From assembly GCF_021650705.1 (NCBI RefSeq), contig NZ_CP087138.1:4642501-4706500 (forward strand): DNA of 64,000 nt. Direction: 5' to 3'. The notes beneath the pieces are model-generated. The model was not told where the DNA came from. It was given only the letters and a program-made list of their open reading frames with translations, and made no database searches. The DNA is from Pseudomonas sp. KNUC1026. GTDB taxonomy: Bacteria; Pseudomonadota; Gammaproteobacteria; Pseudomonadales; Pseudomonadaceae. The first letter of the stretch is position 1. Each line of letters begins with the position of its first letter. Made by a program: the position numbers and the translations under genes. Below are positions 1 to 10,663 of the stretch, piece by piece.

Positions 1-2429
<2,429 letters not shown>

Positions 2430-2560
2430 ATATAACACCCAAGCAATCTGCCCAAGTGCAGATGCGGTGGTGAAGCGACACAGCCGAAAATGCGCACCGA
2501 TACACACAAACATCACATACCTGAATTCGCTGCAACGCCTAGGCGCGGCAGCTACCGAAT

Positions 2561-2679
2561 TTCTTGACGACCATAGAGCGTTGGCACCACCTGATCCCAT
2601 CCCGAACTCAGCAGTGAAACGACGCATCGCCGATGGTAGTGTGGGGTTTCCCCATGTGAGAGTAGGTCATCGTCAAGAT
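2561..2679 (+). rRNA. rrf: 5S ribosomal RNA, copy 1
   Basis: A typical ~119-nt pseudomonad 5S gene. The ends pair (ttcttgacga with tcgtcaagat) and the core contains the conserved cctgatcccatcccgaactc and the cgccgatggtagtg loop. It lies about 130 bp after the 23S 3' end in the same transcript and is followed by a hairpin terminator. Confidence 0.96.
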
Positions 2680-2691
2680 TCAAACCCGCAG

Positions 2692-2721
2692 AACCCCAAT
2701 CGTGAAAACGATTGGGGTTTT
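2692..2721 (+). terminator. Rho-independent terminator after 5S copy 1
   Basis: An 11-bp inverted repeat (aaccccaatcg / cgattggggtt) around a 6-nt loop, followed by a short T-rich stretch. Its position directly after the first 5S gene means the second 5S depends on read-through or on rRNA antitermination. Confidence 0.85.
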
Positions 2722-2789
2722 GTCTTATTAGTAGAAGCACTAGCTTCCCAAGATTTCGCTGAAGCGCCACGGCGCGGCAGCTACCGAAT

Positions 2790-2908
2790 TTCTTGACGAC
2801 CATAGAGCGTTGGCACCACCTGATCCCATCCCGAACTCAGCAGTGAAACGACGCATCGCCGATGGTAGTGTGGGGTCTCCCCATGTGAGAGTAGGTCATC
2901 GTCAAGAT
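2790..2908 (+). rRNA. rrf: 5S ribosomal RNA, tandem copy 2
   Basis: A second 5S gene 110 bp after the first. It differs from copy 1 by one visible base (ggggtctcc instead of ggggtttcc). The ~20 bp before it (gcgcggcagctaccgaat) are the same as before copy 1, so the duplicated unit includes the 5' processing flank. Extra tandem 5S genes are known in P. putida-type rrn operons. Confidence 0.96.
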
Positions 2909-2918
2909 TCAAATCCAC

Positions 2919-2951
2919 AAAGCCCCGAGCGCGAATACGCTCGGGGCTTTG
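2919..2951. terminator. Bidirectional hairpin terminator between 5S copy 2 and the siderophore receptor gene
   Basis: Inverted repeat aagccccgagcg / cgctcggggctt with a short loop, flanked by A-rich sequence on the left and T-rich on the right. It can end the rRNA transcript (+) and the convergent receptor gene (-), whose stop is at 2956. Confidence 0.85.
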
Positions 2952-2955
2952 TCAT

Positions 2956-5448
2956 TTACGGGCTAAAGATACCTGAGAACTGGTAACTGAGGGTCACGCT
3001 GGCGTTGCGGGCTTCGCCCATGTAGCAGTAGTTCAAGCTGGCGCAGGTCGCGATGTACCGCTCATTGGTGAGGTTATTGGCATTGAGCCTCACCTCCATG
3101 CCCTTGATGCCGGCGCGCCCCAGGTCGTAGCCAATGGATGCGTCGTAAAGCGTATAAGCCGGCACCTTGAGTGTGTTTTCGGCATCCACCCAGCTTGAAC
3201 CGACATAGCGCACACCAGCTCCCAAGCTGAGGCCGGCCAGCGGCCCGCCTTGGAAGGCGTAGTCAGCCCACAGCGATGCCATGTGCCGTGGTGCCTGCGT
3301 GGGCGAGTTGCCCTTGTTATCCGTCACCCCATCGACCGTGCTGATCATTCGCTTGGCGTATTCGATATCGGTGAAGGTGTAGCTGCCCACGACTTTCAGC
3401 GCATCGGTAATCTGCGCATGGCCCTCCAGCTCGATACCTTGAGAGCGAACTTGCCCGATGGGCCGATAGAAATTCTCCTGCGGCAACTTGGACGCCAGGT
3501 TTTCCTGAACCACATGGAAGAAGGACGCCGTGAACAGGTCGCTCGTGCCCGGCGGTTGATACTTCAGGCCAGCCTCCCATTGCGTACCTTCCGTGGGCGC
3601 CAGTGGATTACCTGCTGCGTCTGAGTAAGAGTTGGGGTTGAACGACTCCGAGTAACTCACATAAGGCGCCAGGCCATTATCGAACAGGTACAGCACCCCG
3701 GCCCGTGTCGTCAGCTTGGTTCGGTCGTCGCTTATGCGTGTACCAACCGGCCGGGCTGCTTCTGCGAGGCGGTTTTCGTCAGAGGTTTTCATCCAGTCCT
3801 GGCGCAACCCGAGGGAAAACCGCCAATTGCCAAAATCAGCCAGGTCTTGCAGGTACACGCCGGTTTGCTGGAGGCGGCGAAGGTAACTGGTAGGGCTGCC
3901 ATACGTAATGGCGCTGTTGCCGTATTGAGGGTCGAAGGCATCAATAGGTGCGAGGCTGCCAGTGGCCCAATCTACAACGGTCTTGCGCCGCTGATAGTCC
4001 ACACCCAAGAGCGTGGTATGGGCAAGCGGGCCAGTGTCGTACTCAGCCTGCACCATGTTGTCGATAATCCATGAATGCAGTGTTTCATCAGCGCCGCTGT
4101 AGTAACGGTTCAACTCGGTGCTGGTAGGGGATGTCCAACCGTAGGCGTAGGTCTGGTCCAGTTTCACCCGTGAATCCAGGTAACGGAAGTTTTGCCGGGC
4201 AGTGAAAGTATCGTTGAATCGATGCTCGAACTGGTACCCAAAGGATTGTTGGTCGCGTTTATAACGATCAAGTCCTGGCTCGCCTTCGAAGAAATGCTCC
4301 GAGATGCGCTGGCCATTACGCTGATGCAGTGCGCCGTCGGCCGGCAGGCCGCCGTGATAGCCGCCTTCGGGGTCATGCTGCAGGTAAGCCTGCAAGGTCA
4401 GCGAGGTATCGTCGGTAAGGTTGATCGCAAGCGAGGGTACCAGGGCGTAGCGTTTTTCTTCGGCATGGTCGAACTGAGTATCGGACCGATGAACGAGGCC
4501 GGTAAGGCGATAGGCAATGCGCTTGTCGTCATCGATTGGCCCGCTGAGGTCCAGGCCCATGCTGCGAGTACCCTGCGTCCCTATGGTCGTTTGTACTTGA
4601 TGATAATCCTCGAACAGCGGCTTCTTGGTCGTGAGAGCAACCAGGCCGCCTGGGGAGCTGCGACCGTAGAGCACGGAAGAGGGCCCCTTGAGAATGTCGA
4701 TTCGTTCCAGGAAGTAAGGGTCGACCTGCATGGTGCTGTAGGTGCCACTATCGCCCATGGACTTGAGCCCGTCGACGTAGATGTTATCCACAGCCCCGTC
4801 ATTGAAACCGCGCATGGCCACGTAGTCATAACGGTGCGTTGCGCCATAAGGGTTGGTCAGCACCCCGGGGGTGTAGCGCATGGCTTGAGCCACTGTCTGC
4901 GAACCCTGGTCGTCGATCTGCTGCCGGGTCACCACAGAAACACTTTGCGACGTCTCGGCCAGCGCCTTGCTGGTCTTGGTAGCGACCTGGCTGTGAGTGG
5001 CGTTGTAGCCGTCGACATGGCCCAAGGCGTTACCCAGGCTGAAGGCGGTTATATCGGTGCCTGGCAGGCTGATAGACGCGGTGTCGGGCATGGCCTGAAG
5101 TACGTAGGCGTCGCCTCCCTGAGATTGCGCGTAGAGCCCACTGCCCTGAAGCAATTGATCAAGCCCCTGGCTTACAGTGAACTGGCCGCGGAGCCCGCTG
5201 CTCTGCCTACCCTGAGTCAGTGCTGGAGTGGCCGCAAGGTTGATACCTGCCTGCCGAGCGAATTGGTTCAGCGCCTGGCTCAATGGGCCGGGCGGGATAT
5301 CGAAACGCTGCCCAGCCGGCTGCTCGATGGCAGCGGCCGCGTGTGCAAGGTGAAGAGGTACGAGCGAAACGGCGGTGCCTAGAATGGCCGCCTGGATGGC
5401 GCGCTTGAACGGGTGCAGCGGGAAACCGGGTGTCGCGTAAGTGAGCAT
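2956..5448 (-). CDS. foxA: TonB-dependent ferric-siderophore receptor, FoxA-like, with signalling domain
   Basis: Outer-membrane beta-barrel receptor for an iron-siderophore complex, driven by TonB-ExbB-ExbD. After a signal peptide ending near a run of alanines there is an STN signalling domain (motif PLSQALNQFARQAGINL), which contacts a FecR-type regulator. The plug follows (RIDILKGPSSVLYGRSSPGG), then the barrel, ending close to a C-terminal aromatic (SYQF). The plug motif and the STN domain suggest the ferrichrome/ferrioxamine class; I recall a ferrioxamine receptor at the equivalent P. putida KT2440 locus, so the substrate is inferred. The start was set at the ATG at 5448, which gives a normal signal peptide after a ggact Shine-Dalgarno; starts at 5475 (ATG) and 5520 (TTG) are possible. 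It is the last gene of the sigma/anti-sigma/receptor set. Confidence 0.9.
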   Translation of the reverse strand: MLTYATPGFPLHPFKRAIQAAILGTAVSLVPLHLAHAAAAIEQPAGQRFDIPPGPLSQALNQFARQAGINLAATPALTQGRQSSGLRGQFTVSQGLDQLLQGSGLYAQSQGGDAYVLQAMPDTASISLPGTDITAFSLGNALGHVDGYNATHSQVATKTSKALAETSQSVSVVTRQQIDDQGSQTVAQAMRYTPGVLTNPYGATHRYDYVAMRGFNDGAVDNIYVDGLKSMGDSGTYSTMQVDPYFLERIDILKGPSSVLYGRSSPGGLVALTTKKPLFEDYHQVQTTIGTQGTRSMGLDLSGPIDDDKRIAYRLTGLVHRSDTQFDHAEEKRYALVPSLAINLTDDTSLTLQAYLQHDPEGGYHGGLPADGALHQRNGQRISEHFFEGEPGLDRYKRDQQSFGYQFEHRFNDTFTARQNFRYLDSRVKLDQTYAYGWTSPTSTELNRYYSGADETLHSWIIDNMVQAEYDTGPLAHTTLLGVDYQRRKTVVDWATGSLAPIDAFDPQYGNSAITYGSPTSYLRRLQQTGVYLQDLADFGNWRFSLGLRQDWMKTSDENRLAEAARPVGTRISDDRTKLTTRAGVLYLFDNGLAPYVSYSESFNPNSYSDAAGNPLAPTEGTQWEAGLKYQPPGTSDLFTASFFHVVQENLASKLPQENFYRPIGQVRSQGIELEGHAQITDALKVVGSYTFTDIEYAKRMISTVDGVTDNKGNSPTQAPRHMASLWADYAFQGGPLAGLSLGAGVRYVGSSWVDAENTLKVPAYTLYDASIGYDLGRAGIKGMEVRLNANNLTNERYIATCASLNYCYMGEARNASVTLSYQFSGIFSP

Positions 5449-5526
5449 CGGGCCGAGTCCTTGAATGAATGTCATGAAGCGCTCAAGGACAAAGCCGTAT
5501 GAACTCACAAAACCCGCCAAAAAGAG

Positions 5527-6435
5527 TTAGCCTGCCGCTTCGACGCTGACCCACCAGCGAGTGAGGCCACCCACGCGCACGGGCAGGGACTGCGGCAATA
5601 ACTGGAGCAGGCGGTCGGTGTCCGCCAGCTTGTAGACACCCGAAACCCGCAGCTCTGCAACCTCGGGCGTATAGCGAATCAAACCTTTCCGGTAGCGCCC
5701 GACTTCATCCAGAAACGCTCCCAGCGGCATGCCCTGAGTGACGATCAAACCTTCCAGCCAAGCGGCTGGGTCGAAGGCTGGTGTAATCAGGTCGGCTTGC
5801 CCTCCGCCGGCACGTGCCACCTGGCCCGCTCCCACACGAAAACCTCCCAGCCAGGCTTCACCATGCAGTACTGCTAGCTGTGAATAACTGGCGCTCTGGC
5901 GCACGACCACGCGCGCCGAGTTCAGGCTGATCGACGTGCCGCGGCATTGCACCTGCATGGGCCGCATACTTTCCAGCAGCAGCTCGCCTTCATTGAGCCG
6001 CAGGTTGCCTTCGTGCAGGCTGTCTGCGGAGCTGTGGGTATTGAGCGTCAGCAACGCGCCGCCAGGCAGCGTAAAGCGCCCCTGTTGGCCAGTGGAGGTC
6101 GCAAAATCAGAAGCCCAGCGTCGCCAGGGTGTTTGCTCGGCCGCCAACCATCCAGCCCCCCCGACGGCAACCCCTCCGATCAGTAGCTTCAGGGTGCGTC
6201 GGCGGCTCAGGCGATGTTCACTGGTTTCCAAAGCCTGCCGTGCCCCAGGTGTTTGCCGCAGGCCCTGGTTCAGGTCGGCGCTCAGTTGGCTCACCCGTTC
6301 CCAGGCCAGTTGATGATCTGGGGCGGCGCGGCGCCACCGCTCGCACGCCTGCCAAAGCCTTGGGTCATCATGATGTTCACGCAGCCGGACCCACCATTGG
6401 GCGGCCTGGCGCACGATATCCGGCTCAGGCGTCAT
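5527..6435 (-). CDS. FecR-family transmembrane sigma-factor regulator (FoxR-like)
   Basis: Inner-membrane protein that relays the siderophore signal from the receptor's STN domain to the ECF sigma factor. The N-terminal ~50 residues are the FecR-type cytoplasmic segment (AAQWWVRLREHHDD, then ACERWRRAAPDHQLAWERV). A membrane segment follows near residues 82-100 (LLIGGVAVGGAGWLAA), then the FecR periplasmic domain and a C-terminal STN-like part. About 300 residues is usual for the family. The ATG at 6435 overlaps the end of the sigma gene by 11 bp, so the two are translationally coupled. Anti-sigma versus pro-sigma activity cannot be read from sequence. Confidence 0.9.
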   Translation of the reverse strand: MTPEPDIVRQAAQWWVRLREHHDDPRLWQACERWRRAAPDHQLAWERVSQLSADLNQGLRQTPGARQALETSEHRLSRRRTLKLLIGGVAVGGAGWLAAEQTPWRRWASDFATSTGQQGRFTLPGGALLTLNTHSSADSLHEGNLRLNEGELLLESMRPMQVQCRGTSISLNSARVVVRQSASYSQLAVLHGEAWLGGFRVGAGQVARAGGGQADLITPAFDPAAWLEGLIVTQGMPLGAFLDEVGRYRKGLIRYTPEVAELRVSGVYKLADTDRLLQLLPQSLPVRVGGLTRWWVSVEAAG

Positions 6436-6916
6436 AGCGCAGCTGATAGCAACGAAACAGCGCCTCGGCCAGGTACCGCTCTACCGTGCGCACAGATACA
6501 CCCAAGTGCTGGGCGATGTCGACATGCGCCCAGCCTTCGCACTGGGCCAGAAGGAAAGCCTGGCGAGCCTTGGCCTTCAGGCCATCGAGCATGCGCGCCA
6601 CTTGATCGAGCAGCTCCAGTGCCAATTCTCGCGCTTCGGCACTCGGTACTTCACCCGGAGGAAGTGCTGCCAATGTTTCCAGCCAGGCTTTGCGCAACTC
6701 TTCGCGGCGCCAGTGATCGATCACCAGGCCACGGGCAATGGTGCGCAGGAACGGCCGTGGCGCCAATACCTGGGCTGGCACAGGCTTCTGCAGCACTCGC
6801 ACGAAGGTATCCTGCGCAAGGTCAGCGGCATCTGCTGCGTTGCCCAGCCGGCTACGCAGCCACGTATAGAGCCAACCATGGTGCTGGTGATAGAGGGTTT
6901 GAACACAGGAAGGCAA
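6425..6916 (-). CDS. ECF RNA polymerase sigma factor, FecI family (FoxI-like)
   Basis: Extracytoplasmic-function sigma factor expected to transcribe the downstream receptor gene when the siderophore is bound. Region 2 is seen as LYHQHHGWLYTWLRSRLGN then DAADLAQDTFVRVL. Region 4 is the helix-turn-helix HVDIAQHLGVSVRTVERYL near the C-terminus. At 163 residues the length is normal. The only in-frame start giving a complete region 2 is a TTG at 6916. A Fur-box-like site lies 20 bp upstream, fitting iron-repressed expression. Confidence 0.9.
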   Translation of the reverse strand: MPSCVQTLYHQHHGWLYTWLRSRLGNAADAADLAQDTFVRVLQKPVPAQVLAPRPFLRTIARGLVIDHWRREELRKAWLETLAALPPGEVPSAEARELALELLDQVARMLDGLKAKARQAFLLAQCEGWAHVDIAQHLGVSVRTVERYLAEALFRCYQLRYDA

Positions 6917-6935
6917 TTGCGTACCCGTAACAAAT

Positions 6936-6954
6936 GATAATTAGTCTCATTGTC
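6936..6954 (-). promoter_or_regulatory. Candidate Fur box upstream of the FecI-type sigma gene
   Basis: The 19-mer gataattagtctcattgtc matches the Fur consensus gataatgataatcattatc at 14 of 19 positions and sits just ahead of the sigma-factor start at 6916. The match and position are seen; Fur binding is inferred. Confidence 0.6.
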
Positions 6955-6988
6955 ACGGGCGTGCCTGGGATTTGCAAGCGGGGTACTC

Positions 6989-7744
6989 TCAGGCACTGGC
7001 TGCCTGGCCTTTATCCTCGCGATACCGGGTGATCGCGTCGATCGCGCGCTGCAAATGGGTTTCCAGCAGCGCCAGGCATCGCTCGGTGTCATGCGCCTTG
7101 GCGGCTTCAAGCTGGTCGCGGTGGTCCTGATGAATGAGGTCAGCCAGGCCCATCTCGAACATGTTGAAACGCAGGTAGCGTTCTTCTTCCTCCAGGCCTT
7201 GGTCGATCAGGCGCAACAGGCGGCGATTGCTCGCCTTGGCGTAGAGCGCCATATGAAAATCACGATTCAATTGCGCCATCATGCTGTAGTCCTGCTCGAC
7301 CTCCAGCTGGTCGATGGCCTGTTGCGCCGCAGCGAAGTCCGCCTCGTCGAGCAGCGGTACCGACAGGCACAAGGCTTCCCGCTCCAGGAGCAGGCGCAGA
7401 TCGTAGGCTTCGCTGGCGCTATCGTTGATCAGCTCCGCAACTACTGCGCCCTTGTGGTGAGTCACTGTGAGCAGGCCCTGCGCCTCCAGTTGGCGCAAGG
7501 CCTCTCGCACGGGCATGCGGCTCACGCCATACAGGTTCGCCAACTCTTGCTGGCGCACCGCAGTGCCGGTTGGCAGGCTACCATCAAGGATGGCGAGTCG
7601 GATCCGTTCTTCAATGATGGCTCGAGCCAGGTGTGGTTGAAGCTGTTCGGCTTCCAGCACTGCGCGAACCGGGCTTTTTTCTTGGGCACGTGATTTCACC
7701 CCTTCGGGTTGGCGAACGCGGTTGTTTTCGACGGGAGGGGTCAT
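6989..7744 (-). CDS. GntR-family transcriptional regulator, FadR/FCD subfamily
   Basis: DNA-binding repressor or activator that responds to a small organic acid-type ligand. The N-terminal winged helix-turn-helix is clear at about residues 40-105 (ELANLYGVSRMPVREALRQL, then GLLTVTHHKGAVV). The C-terminal all-helical FCD ligand domain contains the expected metal-site histidines (NRDFHMALY, then HQDHRDQLEA, then LETHLQRA). At 251 residues it is usual for the subfamily. It is divergent from lapG across a 232-bp gap. A GntR gene next to lapG is the arrangement I recall in P. putida; its targets are unknown. Confidence 0.9.
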   Translation of the reverse strand: MTPPVENNRVRQPEGVKSRAQEKSPVRAVLEAEQLQPHLARAIIEERIRLAILDGSLPTGTAVRQQELANLYGVSRMPVREALRQLEAQGLLTVTHHKGAVVAELINDSASEAYDLRLLLEREALCLSVPLLDEADFAAAQQAIDQLEVEQDYSMMAQLNRDFHMALYAKASNRRLLRLIDQGLEEEERYLRFNMFEMGLADLIHQDHRDQLEAAKAHDTERCLALLETHLQRAIDAITRYREDKGQAASA

Positions 7745-7976
7745 CCCTTGTTTTCACCTGCCGAAACCCTGCCATACAGCAAGGCGATTACCGCTGTGTT
7801 GCCATCCTGATGCCAGCGGGCAGAAACGACTAAAAATCGCTACAGGGCGAATCGGCAATTACACCCAAAGTTCAATAACTTGGACAAGAACTTGGAAGTG
7901 CCATTCATCGCATGCGAATGATCTGATGAAAAGTGATTGCATCGTGCCATTGTTTTTTGCTGAATGTACACGCACC

Positions 7977-8705
7977 ATGCGCTCCTTTCCAGTGCTGGGC
8001 AGGGCGGGCGCCTTGGCGAAAAGTACGAAGTTCACACGCAGGCTGGGCCAATGGTTGCTGGCATTCTGGCTTGGCATTGGGCTGCTGGCCGGCTTGCAGG
8101 CCGACTGGGACTTCAACACCATCAGCCGCAAGGCCGAGGCGCTTTACGGCCCGCTCGGTGCTGGCAAACAGCGAATAGATGCCTGGCAGAAGTTGCTGTT
8201 GGCCCAACGCCAGAGCAGCGAGATGGAAAAACTCACAGCGGTGAACCTGTTCTTCAACCGACAGATGCGCTACGTGGAAGACATCGACCTGTGGGGCCAG
8301 GTCGACTATTGGGAAACGCCGATAGAGGCGCTGTGGAAGGGCGCTGGCGATTGTGAGGATTACGCCATCGCCAAGTACTTCAGCCTCAGGCACCTGGGTG
8401 TGGCCTCGGACAAACTGCGCATCACCTACGTCAAGGCGTTGCGGCAGAACCGCGCGCACATGGTGTTGACCTACTATGCGACGCCAGAGGCGGTGCCGTT
8501 GGTGCTGGACAGCTTGCAGGACCCGATTCAGCCCGCAACCGAGCGTACCGACCTGTTGCCGGTGTACTCCTTCAATGGCGAAGGATACTGGCTCGCCGGA
8601 AGCGGTTCGAACAAACGAGTGGGAGACGCCAAGCGGCTGTCCCGCTGGCAAGATGTCATTCAAAAAATGACCGCCGAGGGTTTCCCTACGCCGGTCGAAC
8701 AGTAA
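7977..8705 (+). CDS. lapG: LapG, periplasmic calcium-dependent cysteine protease that releases LapA
   Basis: Bacterial transglutaminase-like cysteine protease that cuts the N-terminus of the adhesin LapA when c-di-GMP falls. The catalytic Cys (KGAGDCEDYA, Cys126), His (NRAHMV, His161) and Asp (LVLDSL, Asp178) are present with spacings of 35 and 17 residues; the D-C-E around the Cys also belongs to the Ca-binding site. A signal anchor (LGQWLLAFWLGIGLLAGLQA) precedes the mature protein. The frame is open from 7722, but I chose the ATG at 7977 because it puts the signal sequence near the N-terminus; no strong ribosome-binding site decides it. lapD follows 11 bp downstream, so the two form an operon. 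Confidence 0.95.
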   Translation: MRSFPVLGRAGALAKSTKFTRRLGQWLLAFWLGIGLLAGLQADWDFNTISRKAEALYGPLGAGKQRIDAWQKLLLAQRQSSEMEKLTAVNLFFNRQMRYVEDIDLWGQVDYWETPIEALWKGAGDCEDYAIAKYFSLRHLGVASDKLRITYVKALRQNRAHMVLTYYATPEAVPLVLDSLQDPIQPATERTDLLPVYSFNGEGYWLAGSGSNKRVGDAKRLSRWQDVIQKMTAEGFPTPVEQ

Positions 8706-8716
8706 CTGGAGCGTCG

Positions 8717-10663
8717 ATGTCTCTGTTCAAGCAATTGCTGATCGCCATATGCCTGTTCCTGGCCGTCGCCTTCACCGGCAGTTTCATGGTCAGCCTGGAG
8801 AGCTCGCGCAGCCAGTACGTCAACCAGCTGCGCTCGCATGCACAAGACGCCGCCACGGCGCTTGCCCTGTCGCTGACCCCCAACATCGACGACCCGGCCA
8901 TGGTCGAACTGCTGGTCAGCTCCATTTTCGATAGCGGCTATTACGCCAGCATCAAGGTGGTCGACCTGGCCAACAACAAGGTGATCGTCGAGCGCGAAGC
9001 CGAGCCCGACCCCAATGGCGTGCCACGCTGGTTCATCAGCCTGATCGGCCTGGACGCCGCAGGCGGCGACGCGCTGGTCAACCGTGGCTGGCAACAGGCG
9101 GCCCGGGTCGAGGTGGTCAGCCACCCGATGTTCGCCATTGCCAAGCTGTGGCAAAGCGCCTTGGGCAGCCTGGGCTGGCTGTTGCTGTGCGGCATCATCA
9201 GCGGTGTGCTGGGCGCGCTGCTGTTGCGCCGGCAGTTGCGGCCGCTGGACTACATGGTCGAGCAATCCCATGCCATCGCCCGGCGTGAATTCCTGACCCT
9301 GCCCCAGTTGCCCAGTACGCCTGAATTGCGCCGTGTGGTGCTGGCGATGAACCAGATGGTCGAAAAGCTCAAGGCGCTGTTCATGGAGCAGGCCGAGCGT
9401 AGCGAGAAGCTGCGAGTCGAGTCCTACCAGGATGCGCTGACAGGCCTCGCCAACCGCCGCTATTTCGACATGCAACTGCAAGCCCGCGTCAGCCAGGTCG
9501 AAGAAAACCGCCCCGGCTACTTGCTGCTATTGCGAGTCAACGACCTGATCGGCCTGAACCAGCGCCTGGGTGGTGCAAAGGCCGACCAGTTGCTCAAGGC
9601 TGTGGCCGAGACACTGGTGCGCCTCTGCGAGCGCCATCCGGAAACGGCCAACCTGATCAGCCGTAGCCGTGGCGGCGAATTCGCCGTGCTCGCCCCCGGC
9701 TTGCATGCCGACCAGGCACAGGCCTTGGCCGGTGCGCTCGAAGCTTCGCTGCAGAGCCTCAATGAAACCGGCGCCAGCGACATCAGCCCAGTGGCTCACA
9801 TCGGCCTTGCCTCCTATGCCGCAGGTGACACGCCTCAGGACTTGCTCAAGCTGGCGGACGAAGCGATCGCCCAGGCCGAGCGCGCTGGCGGTGCGCCGTG
9901 GGTATGCCTGGAGCGGCAGGCGGTGGCAGCAGTGGTGGAAGATCATCACAGTTGGCACCGGCTGCTCGACCACGCGCTGGAGAATGGTCACTTCCAGCTG
10001 TACTTCCAGCCGGTGGTGAGCAGTGAGGATCGCGAGCGTGTCATGCATTACAAAGTGCTGTCACGCCTGCTCGGCAGCGATGGCAGCCCGATCGTCGCCG
10101 GCCGTTTCCTGCCGTGGGTCGAGCGCTTCGGCTGGGCCAAGCGGCTCGATCATCTGATGGTCAAGCTGGTGCTGCAGCACATGCACAGCCATTCCGGCCA
10201 TTACGCGCTGAACCTGTCTGCACCGACGCTCGCCAGCCCGCAAGGCCTGGCGCGGCTGTTCGAGGTGCTGGGCCAGCATCCGGCACTGGGCCCACGCCTG
10301 GTATTCGAGCTGGCCGAAGAGCAGGTGCCCGAGCAAACGGTGCTCGACAACCTCACCCGCCGCCTGCACAGCCTGGGTTACGGCCTGGCACTGCAGCATT
10401 TCGGGGGGCGCTTCAGCATGATCGGCAACCTGGCGCATCTGGGCCTGGCCTATCTGAAGATCGACGGCAGCTACATTCGCGCCATCGACAGCGAAACCCA
10501 CAAGCGCCTGTTCATCGAGGCTATCCAGCGCGCCGCCCACAGTATCGACCTGCCGCTGGTGGCAGAGCGGGTCGAGACCGAAGGCGAGCTGCGGGTCATT
10601 GCCGAGATGGGGATCGAAGGCGTTCAGGGCCGCTTGGTGGGTGAGCCTGCCCCCTGGGCGTGA
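8717..10663 (+). CDS. lapD: LapD, inner-membrane c-di-GMP receptor that sequesters LapG
   Basis: Inside-out signalling protein: cytoplasmic c-di-GMP binding makes its periplasmic domain hold LapG, so LapA stays on the cell surface. Order: membrane helix 1 (about 6-25), periplasmic LapD/MoxY-type domain (26-150) with Trp125, the residue known to engage LapG, membrane helix 2 (about 152-171), HAMP, a degenerate GGDEF domain (RGGEF at 318-322) and a degenerate EAL domain (KVLSR at 446-450 in place of E-A-L). Both enzyme sites are therefore lost, as expected for a receptor. The start has a good Shine-Dalgarno (ctggagc). Its 3' end overlaps the convergent outer-membrane-factor gene by 40 bp. Confidence 0.96.
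   Translation: MSLFKQLLIAICLFLAVAFTGSFMVSLESSRSQYVNQLRSHAQDAATALALSLTPNIDDPAMVELLVSSIFDSGYYASIKVVDLANNKVIVEREAEPDPNGVPRWFISLIGLDAAGGDALVNRGWQQAARVEVVSHPMFAIAKLWQSALGSLGWLLLCGIISGVLGALLLRRQLRPLDYMVEQSHAIARREFLTLPQLPSTPELRRVVLAMNQMVEKLKALFMEQAERSEKLRVESYQDALTGLANRRYFDMQLQARVSQVEENRPGYLLLLRVNDLIGLNQRLGGAKADQLLKAVAETLVRLCERHPETANLISRSRGGEFAVLAPGLHADQAQALAGALEASLQSLNETGASDISPVAHIGLASYAAGDTPQDLLKLADEAIAQAERAGGAPWVCLERQAVAAVVEDHHSWHRLLDHALENGHFQLYFQPVVSSEDRERVMHYKVLSRLLGSDGSPIVAGRFLPWVERFGWAKRLDHLMVKLVLQHMHSHSGHYALNLSAPTLASPQGLARLFEVLGQHPALGPRLVFELAEEQVPEQTVLDNLTRRLHSLGYGLALQHFGGRFSMIGNLAHLGLAYLKIDGSYIRAIDSETHKRLFIEAIQRAAHSIDLPLVAERVETEGELRVIAEMGIEGVQGRLVGEPAPWA

Noticed and set aside
2430..2955. 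tRNA genes around the 5S copies
   Set aside because: No cloverleaf or TpsiC-like sequence found between or after the 5S genes.
4192..5382. 396-codon + strand frame opposite the siderophore receptor gene
   Set aside because: No domain, no ribosome-binding site, and the minus-strand receptor is fully supported.
7722..7976. Longer LapG with a 5' extension from 7722
   Set aside because: The extra 85 residues precede the signal sequence, overlap the divergent gntR start and show no conservation I recognise.
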